Source: Eucommia ulmoides
Taxonomy: Eukaryota > Streptophyta > Magnoliopsida > Garryales > Eucommiaceae
Direction: 5' to 3'
NCBI GenBank assembly: GCA_016647705.1
Contig: CM028326.1
Coordinates: 21,591,901-21,655,900, forward strand
Length of the DNA: 64,000 bases
In this document: in pieces, positions 33,511-46,311 of the stretch
Layout of the letters: every line of letters begins with the position of its first letter
How positions within the stretch are numbered: position 1 is the stretch's first letter
The notes under the pieces: model-generated
What the model was told of the DNA's origin: nothing
Database searches by the model: none
The model's input: the letters and a program-made list of their open reading frames with translations, nothing else
Made by a program: the position numbers and the translations under genes

Positions 33511-35349
33511 GTAATCTATATCTATATAAAAAACTAAAATTGAAAAACTAAACTTGAGGATAAATGAAAGTTCACAAAAATTTTATTTCTTGATTTTTCT
33601 CAATCTCTTTAACATTTTATTTAAATGAATTTTAAATATTATTTATCATTAATATAGTGATTAAGTGAAATTAATTGTTATTTATTATTAAACATTGGGT
33701 TGAATGAATTATATATATATATATATTATTTGAAATAGTGATATTTTAATACTTTAATAGATAAATTTTACTCACCCCTATCATTGGAAAAATTTATAAC
33801 AACACGTCATGTCATTTGGAAAATATCTTCATCCTCCTGCCATTTTAAAAATCCAATGACACAAAATACTCTAAATGAATGACATCTAATTTTGTTTGAC
33901 ATTTTTATCTTTTTATAGGTTATTCTTTTCATAAAATGGCAATTTTATCCATTATTTTTTTTAAAAAATAACGAAAGTTATAAATACCTCACTAAATTTT
34001 TTATTTAAAAATTTATTTTTTAAATTTATTTTTATATTCATTGTTTCTCGTATGTTGATAGAAGTAATAAAAAAAATTGGAAAATGACTATTTTGATTGT
34101 TCATAAATGAAGCTAGTATTCAATTAACTCTCACTATTTAACGTTGGAAACATTTAGTCCCTCTATACACATTCCCGTTCATACATCATTTCATTTTTCC
34201 CATTATAGCAGCAATGTTGGCTTCAATCTTGGAACACAGGAGGATTTTCTTTTTCTTTCGTCAATTGCTCACCCCCCTTTGATGATTTAACCGAACCCAC
34301 AACTTACTCCGCGATATCTCTAGAGAATCAACCCAAGGAGAGAAAACAGATGACAACGACAATTGAGATTTTTAATCTAGCTTCGAATCGCAACCTAACT
34401 ACCGATCAAGACTGATGCCTAGCTACGGCTGTGTAATAGCTCGTGATTGAAGAAAAAATTGAATTGAGTCTATAGAATGACCACATATTGCTCATCCGCT
34501 TTGAAATTCCTTCTCGATTTTAAGCTAAAATCGATCAATAACACCCCCCTCCCCCCCAAAAAAAAAGTTCGAAAGAAATTTTGATCTAGGTTTCGTTTTC
34601 CTATTTGCTGTCTTCAAAAGATTGAAGATGTAAAGGGATGCATAACTATTTTTTTTAATTATGGGAAAATGAATACGGATTTGAAATTTTGAAAATCTAT
34701 TTTTTTTTTTTTTTTTTGACTTGTTGAGTAATTGTTCAACAACAAAATTTCCCATATATATATATATGTATAAACATAAATGTAATTAATTTTCAACTAC
34801 ATTAAAAAAGTTGATTTTAATTACACAATATTGATTTCAACTTTTGAATATGCAGTGTAGTTGAGATCAACTACTGAAATCATTTACATGACGTTGAATT
34901 TAACTGCATTGTGCATTCAAAAAATGAAATATGCAAAATAGTTCTAAAAAATTTAAATATGGATTTCAAATTGATTATCTCGATTAGACTATCATAAAGA
35001 TACAATTTTTTTTTTTTAATTATCTGGTTTTTTTACGGTGTAATTATTTTGTGAACTTTAATTTTTTAGACATGACATCATTAAATAGTGACAACACATT
35101 TCATTTTAAGTGGAAGTTCTACATGTGCTTGTCCCTCTCTCCTCCCCTAGTTTTCCAAAAAAAAGTAAATAAATAAAAGACCGACATATTGCTTAATTTT
35201 TAGTAGTTAATGTTGATTGATTGTCTTTAAATCAAATGTAAGGAGTGAAATAGTTGATCTGAGAAGACTGATGGTGTTTTTTTTTTCTTTTTTTTTTTAA
35301 CCTCTTTTTAAATTTTTTTCTTGATTTATGTTTTTTTTTTCCTCTTTAG

Positions 35350-35489
35350 CAATTGAATATATTGGTGATGATGAAGAACAAGCCAAAGTAGCTTGCAGGG
35401 GGAGGAAAGTTGCACCTGAAAGCATTGGTATGCAATTCAGGTTGTGCAGCAGACAGGGTCAATTTAACCGGGCAGGGTCAATCCGTTAA
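35350..35489 (+). pseudogene. Duplicated TNL terminal exon, copy in unit 2
   Basis: The acceptor cctctttag|CAATTG gives IEYIGDDEEQAKVACRGRKV and a stop at 35487-35489. It differs from the unit 1 copy by a small indel that changes the frame after VAC. This copy preserves GAA-CAA where TNL exon 6 has GAA-TAA. It is orphaned like the other copy. Confidence 0.65.
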
Positions 35490-35855
35490 ATCTACTCAAA
35501 TCGCAATATTCATACTGAAAGGCAAATCGTCTAAAGTAACCTGCGCATTGCGACAATTTTTTTTCAAGTTTTAGTAATGTAACGGTTTTTCTTTTTAGTA
35601 ATATCTATTATATTTCAAGATTTAACCCAAAAATACTTAGGCAGTTCACGGTTCTCATTAACGCAACCCAAAAATAGCCCCAAACCAAACACTATTGAGC
35701 AGCTTACAGTTCAAACTAGTCAACCCACCCCAACCCATACATTATTGGGCGGTCCACTGTTCAAACTAGTCTAAACCATATAATATTAGTTTGATCCACA
35801 ATTTTGACCCAAATTGTCTCAACCTTCCCACTGTCCACCCCTTCATGTAATCTAC
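35455..35855. mobile_element. hAT-like MITE in unit 2
   Basis: Same structure as the unit 1 copy but longer, retaining a central stretch (gtaatgtaacggttttt, about 35574-35590) related to the middle of the 39983-41094 element. It ends near ccactgtccacccctt. Confidence 0.5.
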
Positions 35856-37129
35856 ATCTATATAAAAAACTAAAGGTGGAAAACTAAACTTGAGAATAAA
35901 GGAGAGTTCATAAAAATTTTATTTCTTGATTTTTCTCGATTTCTCTTTAACATTTTAGTTAAATGAATTTTAAATATTATTTATCATTAATATAGTGATT
36001 CAAGTGAATTTTAATTGTTATTTATTATTAAACATTGGGTTGAATGTATTTCAAATATATATTTTTTTTATTTGAAATAGTGATATTTAAAAAAAAAAAA
36101 AAAAAAATTCACTCATCCCATCATTGGAAAAATTTACAATAACACGCCATGTCATTTGAAAAATATCTTCGTCCTCTTGCCATTTTAAAAATCCAATGAC
36201 ACAAAATACTCCTCTAAATGAATGACATTTAATTTTGTTTGACATTTTCATCCTTTTATAGGTTATTCTTTCCATAAAATGGCAATTTTATCCATTATTT
36301 TAAAAAAAAAAAATAGCAAAAGTTATATATACCTCACTAAATTTTTTATTTAATTTTTTTTTTTATATTCATTGTTTTTCATATAAGTATTGATAGAAGT
36401 AATAAAAAAAATATTGGGAAAATGACTGTTTTGATTGTTCATAAATGAAGTCGATGTTCAATTGGCCCTCACTATTTAACGTTGGACACATTTAATCCCT
36501 TATGCACATGCTCGTTCATACGTCATTTCATTTTTCCCATTACATCAGCAATGTTGGCTTCAATCTTGGAACACAGGAGGATTTTCTTTTTCTTTCGTCA
36601 ATTGCTCACCCTTCTTTGATGATTCAAACGAACCCATGACTCACTATGCGGTATCTCTAGGGAATCAACCTAACTACCGATCAAGGCCGATGCCTAGCTA
36701 CGGCTGTGTAACAACTCGTGATTGAAGAAAAGACTGTATTATGTCTATAGAATGACCACATATTGCTCATCCTCTTTGAAATTCCTTCTCGATTTTGAGC
36801 TGAAATCGATTAATAACACCCCTCAACACCCCCAAAAAAAAAAGTTTGAAAGAAATTTTGAATGGGGTTTCGTTTTCCTATTTGTTGTCTTCAAAAGACT
36901 GAAGACGTGAAGGAAGGCATAACTATTTTTTTTTTTAATTATGGGAAAATGAATATGGATTTGAAATTTTGAATATCTATCTTCCTCTTTTTTATTTTTT
37001 TGACTTGTTGAGTAATTATTCAACAACAAAATTTTCCAGCTGAGGCCCGATACATGAACCAAATAATAAAATCTAGAGATTTAGGTAGCAGAGTACGAAA
37101 AATATAAATCTATTTAAGAAACAATGTTC

Positions 37130-39835
37130 GTTAAAGCTCGGATCTGTTTGTTTTAACATAAAACAAAACAAATACCTATAAAGAATAAATTTAAACTTTA
37201 TACCTGTGTCGAAGCTTCAACCTCTAAGCCAATTGATCTCGAGGCATGATTTGAGAAGGCTTTCCTAAGAGTTGTTGGATCTAATCCTAAATCAAGAACC
37301 AAAATTGATTCTATCTAAAACAACACAAATGTCTTACCTCTAATAATATCTACACGAGAAATTCTGCAAGGATAATTTCTATGGAATATATAAAAATCCA
37401 ATTTTAATTTCAAAGATCTAAGGTAGGTTTGGTTTGACTCTAGTAGGTAGTAAGAATCAAAACAGTAAAACACTCAAGAAAATAAGATAACTAAATTTTG
37501 CCTCTAGTGGGAAGATACATGGTAGCCTCCCTTTTATAAATACAATCCAGGGTTCAAAACCCTGGACCCTTTTTCTTTAATTTTACCTTCATCCCATAAC
37601 TTCTAGGTAGTTTACCATTATTATCCACTCCTTTTAGAGTACTATCCAAACTTCTATTTCTCATTGTGTATTGACACATTAGGTTCATAACAAAAGGTAG
37701 ATGGTAGAAACAAATAATTAATTAATTAATTATTCAATTAAAATTAAAACAATTCTTATTTTATCCTAATAAATAAAAAAAATTCTCCACTGCATCTCCT
37801 CTAACTATGAGTCACGTTTACCCACATATCACAATCATATCAAGTTGATAGGAATTTTATCAAGAGAAACCCTTTAGTTATGATTTTCGAATTATATAAT
37901 ATTTTTATCTTGTACTCCTGAAACAACCAATAGGTATGTTTAACGTTAAAAACTCCTAGTCCAATCATATGCTTATATTGATTGAGAATATAATTCCCTA
38001 TGACTTCAATTGAAATCTCATCCTAATCGTTACACTACTTTGGCAAGAGTCTTTATTAAATTATATTAGATCTAATCACATATAACATGTCTCTCTTTGC
38101 AAAGAGTAATATATCCTATCTTACTCAAATATCCAGATTTACATTTCACTATACCAATAAATACCTTTGAAGTTTCACAGTTAGAAAATAACCACCATTA
38201 TTATCAAAGTATAAGAACACATAAATGTGATAGCATGAAAATCACAAGTACAATCACAACTCTGATATCATAATTTGATATTGAGCAAAGCTACCATGTG
38301 AAACACTGTGGATGATCATCTTAAAGGGCCTTACTACTCTAGTAAGTTCACTTATGATTATTCTAATATCTCATACTAATAGTTAAGACTTATATTTTCA
38401 TAAGAGAAAACACCCCACAAGTTAGTTTAGATTGTTAAATACCCGTTTTTACAATTGAATACTGACTAGGAATATTTAGGATACAAGTTACTAAACTTTC
38501 TATGGACTCAGCCTTTAATCCCATTAAATAGCTAAGACGTTTTCAACTTTATATCCAAGGTACTAGAGCAATATGATATGATTCTAGAATGATATCAAAA
38601 CACCTTTTATTACTTGAGATTATGATTTTAAAGACAAAATTCACTAAATGATGTAATAAAAGATTGATTATAGAACTTATATACCCAATGAGACGTGCCC
38701 CATTTCCTTGTCAACCACGATTCAACTCTCCTGATGAGCACTCCAGGAAAAAAAATTGGAATTTAATCATGAATGCACTAGGTCGATGTGGAGGAGTAAG
38801 ATCGCTTGGGGAAGTGATAGTCGAGGTGCGCATAAACTGGCCTGGACAACACCTTATCATTAAAAAAAAAAACACGAAGAAGAAGAAATTATAGGGTAAT
38901 CTCCCATTAGAACTATAACCAATCGATACACCATCTAATATCAATTCTTTCGAGATACCAATCTACTTGCCATAAAGTTATTGCCTTAATGAGGGATCAA
39001 CTAACTTATGTTGACATCATTTCTTTTGATGATTTCTCGAATCAAATAAAAGCACGGCTTAATGTGTTTGTGAAAGACATTATATCTAAGTGAATACAAT
39101 GGAATGCAATATTTTAAATTAATTTCTTTTTACAAATAATCTTCTAAACTGAATCAGTCCACAATAATACAAAATAATAGATAAACATAAAAAATAAATT
39201 TCAATTAAACTTTATATCTCTTTCAGTGCTTCAGCCTCATAGCTAATAGTTCCCGACGTGTGATTTGAGAAAGCTCTTCCAAGAACGATATCAACATATT
39301 TTTGTACAAGCAACGATCTCCGAATAGCAACACAAATGTCCTGCCTCTAACGATATCCACACGAAGAAGTCTATTTGAATGGTGTCTACGTATTATATAT
39401 GAATCACATTTAGTAAATCTAGGGTAGCTTCAATTTGATTATAGCAAGTAGTAAGAATCCAATCGTTAGCACAAAGAAGAAAAATAGAAGGCTGCTCGAA
39501 TTTTCCATTGTCTATATTCTTATTTGTAGACTAAGTTTGGCTAAAACCCTAGACTTCTTTATTTTCTTTATTGCATATTGGCCCCGAACTTCTAAACAAA
39601 TCACATTAGTACCTATTCTTTTTTCAAGGACTATTCAAACTTCATTCTCCATTATGTGTGACCCATTAAGTTCGTCAAAAGCTGAAAGGTTAGAAACAAT
39701 TAATTAACTAATTTACTATTTGATTAATTTAAAATTAGAACAATTCAATTTTTTTCTTTTGTAAAGAACAATTATTTACCGCATCTCTACCAACTATGAA
39801 TCATGTCTAGTCACATATCATAGTGTTGGATTTAT
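37130..39835. repeat. Direct-repeat pair of unknown class
   Basis: About 37130-37860 and 39130-39835 are related in the same orientation. Shared text includes gaagcttcaacctc/gtgcttcagcctc, gcatgatttgagaa/gtgtgatttgagaa, aacacaaatgtc.t.cctcta, gtagtaagaatc and gcatctc..c.aactatga. The 1.3 kb between them and the flanks hold no recognisable gene. They could be LTRs of a decayed element. A 21-base palindrome lies at 37546-37566. Confidence 0.5.
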
Positions 39836-39982
39836 CACACATCTGATATGGAAGGAACTGGTGGTTAAGTTATAAGTGTGAGGAAAAATCTCACCTCACG
39901 AGATAAATTTTGGAGTTGAGAGAGGCCCAAGACCAACCTTACATTGGTATTAGAGCCCAGTTTACAACAATCCTAGCCCACT

Positions 39983-41094
39983 AAGGGGTTGGCAGCGGGC
40001 GGGTTGGGCAAAATTGCGGACCAAACCAATATTACGGGTTTGGCTAGTTTAAACCGTGGACCGTCCAATAAATGTGAGAGTTAAGGTAGGTTGAAGTGTG
40101 CAAATTAACTGGTTTAAACCGTGGCTGCCCAATAGTGTGCAAGTTAGACCAATTTTTAGTTTTGGCTAATGAGAATCGTGGGGTGCCCAAGCATTTTTGG
40201 GTTGGACCTTGATATATAATAAATATTGCTAAAAATAAAAATTGTTATACTATTAAAACTTGCAGAAAATTGTAACAAAATCACAGTAACACAAAAACAA
40301 GAAAAGAACTACAATATAATTTATAAAAAATAAAAAATAAAAAATAAAAAAAAAATAAAAAATTACAAACGTAAACCTGATTGTCCTTGGCAAAACCGCG
40401 ATCGATTCATTCTTCTTCTATGTACCCAACTCTAGATGTTTAAGACCGCATACTAGCAGAAAAGGTATAGGTATGTCCTTTATTAGCTGATTACATTATA
40501 TACTTTAGTTTGCCAAGTAAATATCCCCGTTGTTAACATGATTAAATCAATTACATTTTGCTTATTGTTGTATTTGTAAACTGTATATGTTAATAAAATT
40601 AGTGGGTTGCAAAAAATAGGATTAGAATAAGATAATTCTGTGAAATATGGGTTTAGGGAAGTCAGTTTAGACTATCTATTGGATGGAGATACTACTGTTA
40701 ATGTTTATTAGATTTGCAACAATAATGTTATTTTATTTTTTTCTACTTGTCAAAAGACGGTCTTCTTTTGCACTGTAAACACTCAATGGATATATATTGT
40801 ATAAGCAACCCTACAATATATTAAATTATTTGTGTCTTACCTTGTTGTCATGTCTTCTGCTAGTATGTGGGCATGGTGGTATTTGTTGAAGGTGGTTTTG
40901 GTGGCAACTATAGGCAGCGGGCAGGTTGAGATGGTTTAGACCAAAATCGCAAACCAAACACTATGCAGGTTGAATTAGTTTGAATAATGGACCGCCCAAT
41001 AATGCATGAGTTACTATGGGCAGTTTGTGTTTCGGTGCGAGTGTTGCAGTTTGAGCGGATTTGGCAGGTTAACCCAACCAGCTACATACCCCTA
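39983..41094. mobile_element. Non-autonomous hAT-like element, 1112 bp
   Basis: The left end AAGGGGTTGGCAGCGGGCGGG-type and the reversed right end TAGGGGTATGTAGCTGG form a short imperfect inverted repeat. The flanks agcccact (39975-39982) and agcccaat (41095-41102) match at 7 of 8 bases, as for hAT. Sub-terminal motifs (aaccgtgg, gcccaataatg) are repeated in opposite halves. No transposase frame is present. The short MITEs at 33.2 and 35.5 kb are its relatives. Confidence 0.6.
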
Positions 41095-41469
41095 AGCCCA
41101 ATGGCCACAGAGAAAGAGACTGGTCGAGAATTAGCCAACCAAAGGCATATGAGGAGAAGACTGTTGAGTTTATCCCATATAAATGTGGAAGGGATTAGTT
41201 TTCAAATTATAAGTATGAGGGAAAGTCTCAACTCATGAGTTAACTTTTAGGGTTGAGAGATGTCCATGACCACCATATACTAATTAAGAGAATAGACATA
41301 ATGGATAACTTAGTCGATCCACTCATTAGGGCAATAACTTTACGGCAGGTAAACTCCAGCACGGATTTAGATCATTAATCAGAGAAACAAACTAGTGGAT
41401 GGGAATAAACCTAGATATTATGAGATCAACTACAGCGCGGATTTGGATCATTAGCAACAAATAAGTTTT
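41095..41469. other. Spacer with a short repeat related to 39836-39982
   Basis: The tttatcccatataaatgtgg and caaattataagtatgaggga stretches (about 41170-41225) resemble 39843-39895 across the hAT element. They look like LTR-derived text. No gene. Confidence 0.4.
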
Positions 41470-44400
41470 TAATTTTTTCTTTTCTTTTCTTGCATTGTCT
41501 TTCTTTCTTTCTTTCTTTCTTTTGTTCTTTTTTCTCATTCTGTCTTTTCTCTCTCCTTCTTCATCCTCCTACCTTCTCCATCACCTCCATTCGTCGTCAT
41601 CAGTTATGTTTTTTACTCTCTCTCAGCCTAGTTCCTACGCAAAGTCCCCCATCTCCTCGTCAAATCTGCTCTGATCCAATAAGGAAATTCTCAAATAACA
41701 CAGATCTATGTAGATCTATGCTAGATCTATATAGATTCGGATCTACGTTCTTCTCGTCGAATCTGTGCACATCCGGCGAGGAGATCGTTGGATGGTACAG
41801 ATCCAATGAAGACCACTGAATCTATGTAGATCTAGCAGATTACCCGATCTGTGGAGGTTTAGTATAGAGAGAGAGAGAAAAAGAAAGAAAAATGGAAGAA
41901 GAGAGCGAGAGACAAAGAAATAAACAAATAAAAACAAGAAAATGATAGTAGCAGGAAGTGGCAGTGGAGAGTTGGCAAGTGTGGTGATAGAGATAATGTT
42001 GGCAAGAGAGAGAGAGAGAGTAAAATAAAAATTAAAAAACAAAAAACAAAAAAACTTAATTGTACATAAGGGCGAAATAGCAATTATTTTTATTTTATTT
42101 TTTCTTAAAAGATAAGGGTACATAAACAATTAACCTTTTTTTTCCAGCAAGGAGTTTTTGTAGTATTTGACAAAAGATAGTGAATTACCTTAGTATTTAT
42201 CTAAAATACAAGAGATATCACTGGTAATTTCCCTCGAAAATATTGACATTTTTTGTTATGTTGAAACTAAAGAAGTATGAATTGAGAAATACGTAGTTTA
42301 CCACAACCTCAATCAACCTCGGATTAATGTTGACCTTTGATATCAAATTTTTACCTTAGGGGACGAAGATAGTGTTGTAAAAAAGAATAAAAATAATTCA
42401 GTAATTAAATAATTAATCAAATATAAGGAAGAATTTAAAAATGTGGAACAAATCACCGATTACAAAAAAATATTCTAGTTTAACTGATTAAAAATAAAAA
42501 TTACATTGAAGTGATAAAATATCTAATGTAAGATTTAAATAAACAAAAAGAAATTATTAAAGACCCTATTGTATTACAGAACATAAATGAAATCAAAATA
42601 CCAGAAAAAACGATTGAGGCAACCATCTGATGATTTTTCCTGAAAGCAAATTTATCCCCCGCAATGATGCTTATGATTTGATCTAACATTTACTTTTCAA
42701 GATACAACGCCGAACTACTGCTGGTACTAATACTTAAAACTAGAAGCCCAACAAACAAAAAAAAACACATAACTCTCTTAGGAACAAAGAACTATGAAGA
42801 AAACATGAATGCAAAACTTAAATTTTTTTTATGCTTAAATGTTGAAGAACCTTTAAATTTTGTAATTTTTGTAGTTATGAATCTGAAAAATTAGGCTCGA
42901 TTTGAGATTAATCTGATTTTTGGATTAACTTTTATTTAAAGGATAGTAGGGCTAAGTCAAGCATTCCCCAATACCTCAAGGTTATAAGTCTACAAGCCCA
43001 GTACTCAAAGCCAAGGTTCATGATCGTGCCTGTGCTCAGCCTAGCCGGGCACTCAGTCAGCGACACGCACGGACATGTGGTTTTATTTAAATTATAGCCA
43101 TTACCCAAATTTATGTCCAACTGAGTTAAAGACCCTAGGGGACTTAACTTTAAGGGGTAACTCGAGTATTAATAAATAACTCTTCATATTATTCATTAAT
43201 CAATGTGAGATAATCCACACGACATATCAATCAAAAATTTCAAGTGGGTACATTAAAGGAAAATTTTAAGGGGTGGTTACCAAGCAATCCGATTTGGGTG
43301 TAGAAATTACCGAATGAACCCAAGAGAATTTGTTTGCATCAATCGATCTTAATAAAAAATTGCGGACAAATTTTTCCCAATTAATGATTCTACATATTCC
43401 ATATTGTTGATCTTAAGATTTTGATAAATAGTTAAATATTAATATTTTTTGTCGAACTAACGAGTTTATTGAGTGTTTCAGTGTAAAAATTCCATTGATA
43501 ATTTAATCATGAAGAAATTGTTGAAGATGATTAAGGATGCAAGAGACTACTGATAAAGAGACGGGTATTAAGAGACCGAAGATTATGAAAAATCTAGGTG
43601 AAAATAACTCAGGTTAATTTTTACTCTTAATGTATCCCGATTAGGATCACACACGACACAAATGAATTTATGTTTATGTGTGTTTTTATTAGAACCCTAA
43701 TTAGTTAACATATTTGCTCCAATATGAAATTGAAGAAAAAATATTGATTTAAGAAAGATTAGTATTTAAAATTGATTTAGAGTGTCAATTAAGTTAACTG
43801 GAAAAAAAAAATTGGTTAAAGTGGCAAAAACGTCGAAGATTGGAGTCAAAACTAATTAAGGAAGTTGAGTTCCAGGAAGGATCGGTCAACCAATTAACAT
43901 AGATTATCGGTTGACTTATGGCCAAAATATAAACTCTCTGAATCAATTAGTCAACAGGTCATCGTGGATTGATTGACTGACTATAGTTGAATTTTGGCCT
44001 AGGGAGCATCCTGAATTAATTGGTTGACAGACCTTGGAGTAGCGGTCGACCAACTGGAGAGAAAATTTTGGCTTGGGCTACAATCTGAATCAATCAATCA
44101 ACCTATGGACTTTAGTCGGTCAACTAATGGGTTTGTTTTAGGTTTTGAAGATTTCGTGGATTTGATCAAAAAGTAGCCGTTACTAACCGTTTTATGGTTA
44201 ATATTTGAGAGATATCTTAGGGATTTGATAGTATTTGAAATATGTGATTGATATTTTGATTTCCCTAAAGATATGGTTCATATATTTTGATTATTTCTCA
44301 AATTGGTTCATATAATTCTTTCTGTCCTATTTAATTGAGATGGAGAAATATTTGAGAGATTAAATTGGATAATTTAAAAGCTATTTTTGAGTCAATTGAA

Positions 44401-45318
44401 CCAGGATTAAGTCATTACAATACAAAGGGTCTATAAGAGCAATTAAGTATCATGAAATGAGGAAACTAGCCGTTGGAGGGCCTGTCTTAAATCCTTATAA
44501 GTAGACCCGCGTTTTTCACTTATGAGTGATTCCAATCAATCAATTTTCAAGAGTTATTCAGTTTCTGAGTTTTCTGAGAGTGATTATTCTGAATTCATAC
44601 TGAGAGTATTGAGAGATATTTTTTTAGAATTGTTCTTGGGGAATTTGTTGTTGCTGTCACCGATCTAGAGTTTCACTGCGATTCATTTACATTCATTTCA
44701 ATGGTATCTTGGTAAGATCATTCCAAGTTTTTTCTCTTAATTGATATTTGATATTATTATTTGTTATTGGAATTTTGATCTTTGAAATCGTTTTTCTAAA
44801 TTTTAAATTGCTTGAAAAAAAATATTTTGATAATAACACAAATTATATAAACGTGTTGAATATAGTATGACTTACTGATAAAAGTTATTTGTATATTGAA
44901 TGTAACACTCAACGGTGTTTTGATAATGTATAAGCTCATGCTAATTGTAACATAAATGTGAAAACTGAAAATTCTAAAAGTATCATATTGAATGTAACAC
45001 GAATCTGTAACTAATGAAAAAAATAATAAATGTGTTATCATTTTAAAGATCTTATTCAAACGAATCTGAATATAATTAGATCGTGAAAAAAATATGTATA
45101 ACAATGGTAATTTTGACTTTAATAAAATGATTTTGTGTGAAACTTAAATACGAAAAATTTCAATCCCACGAATCACGTAGAGGCAAATTAGTAATGCCAA
45201 TTTTTGTATTTTTTGAAATTGAGACTAAACTTTTCGAACTTTTTGGATAACGGGATCTTTTGGTTCAAACTTAAACACTTGGAATCAATTGATAATTACA
45301 TTCTTAATTTAGGTCCAT
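41470..45318. repeat. Long dispersed repeat, copy 2 (partner at 6630-9325)
   Basis: It matches 6630-9325 in order and orientation, with a (TTTC)n run near 41504-41520. It differs by an inserted reverse-strand family B fragment at 43405-44815 and the apparent loss of about 300 bases equivalent to 8530-8826. No coding content was recognised. Confidence 0.6.
43405..44815 (-). mobile_element. Reverse-strand family B LTR fragment (copy 3)
   Basis: The reverse complement matches the 3' part of the blocks at 9872-12010 and 46312-53428: the gaacta.c.gttta-type start region, the cgacgtttttgcc block, and repeated ggtcgac-like sites (about 43885-44130). It begins TGTTGATCTTAAGATT at 43405 and is truncated at about 44815, where host-repeat text resumes. 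Confidence 0.65.
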
Positions 45319-46311
45319 TTGGTAATTTCCCCTTTCAACTCTAAATGATTTTTTCACAAATAAATAATCATATTTATTTTTTCTCCGAGAAAAATATATT
45401 GGTATATTGACATGTTTCAATGTAAGATTGAATTTCACAAATAATTGGGACAAAAAGATATCCAAAAAACTCATTTTTATATAACCGATAGGGTAGTAGA
45501 GGCTTTGGAGAATGATAGAGGCCACGAGGTTTAATAGTTATAATGCGCTATATGTTGTTGTGTTATGTTATAGGTTGCTATCTATTTGTTGTTGTGATAC
45601 TAAAATTCAAGAAACTCGACAAATAGAGCAATTAAACCTTAAACTTGAATAAAAGAGCCATATTTCGAGCATTTATTTCTAAAGAATGCAAGTATATGGT
45701 GAATATTGACATATTTTCATTACCTGTAGGATCACGAGTTATATAAATAGTACAACAGTGGTTTCTTAATCTAATTGCTATGAAATAGGAAACTCAATAA
45801 AGGGAATTAAATGGTTAATTACAAGGAAAGATTAAATAGGAAAATCAGCTCTGTAATGATCTGATTGCTTGAAATCATGTTCCTTAAATCAAGCTCTATC
45901 ATGATCTGATCTTCCACGTCTGATCCGCTTAGCAAATATCATCTGCCACATTTGGTCTGTTGAGTTGATCAGATCAGCTCTATTATTTCGGCCAAGCAGA
46001 TTTGCCACTTTTGGTGTGTTGATCTGCTTTCTAAGCTAATCTACCATGTCTGGTCTGTTGAGTTGCTTAGGTGCTCTATCAATTTCCTCTATCTCCTTGA
46101 GAAAAAAATAGGGAGATAAGAAATGCTCCAAAACTATTAAGACTACATTGAGCTCAATCTATGAAAAACAACCCAAAAAGGATTGGGTGGGAACATGCTT
46201 ACTATTTTTGGGTTTTGTAGATAGATCTGTTAATTTCAACTGTACTGTTAATGATTTTTTGGGGCTCATATACAAAAACAACCTAGTTAGCCTTATTGAA
46301 ATAATTAATAT
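45319..46311. other. Intergenic, probably decayed LTR retroelement
   Basis: Repeated gatctga/tctgatc and ccac.t.tggtctgttga motifs occur at about 45850-46070. No protein motif was recognised in any frame; a frame at 46148-46351 has no identifiable product. Confidence 0.4.

Larger units (their letters stand above)
32572..37037 (+). repeat. Tandem duplication (two units of about 2.2 kb) carrying the TNL last exon
   Basis: Unit 1 (about 32572-34753) and unit 2 (about 34780-37037) match along their length: atgtaattaattttcaacta at the start, a TNL exon 6 copy, a hAT-like MITE, a gcaatgttggcttcaatctt block, and gacttgttgagtaatt.ttca at the end. A short AT run (34754-34770) lies between them. Unit 2 keeps about 100 bases inside the MITE (about 35520-35625) that unit 1 lacks. 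Confidence 0.8.

Noticed and set aside
32572-37037. Second and third complete TNL genes
   Set aside because: Only the last exon and flanking non-coding DNA are duplicated; no TIR, NB-ARC, LRR or C-JID sequence is present.
37060-39835. Endogenous pararetrovirus
   Set aside because: No movement, coat or reverse transcriptase motif in any frame; only non-coding direct repeats.
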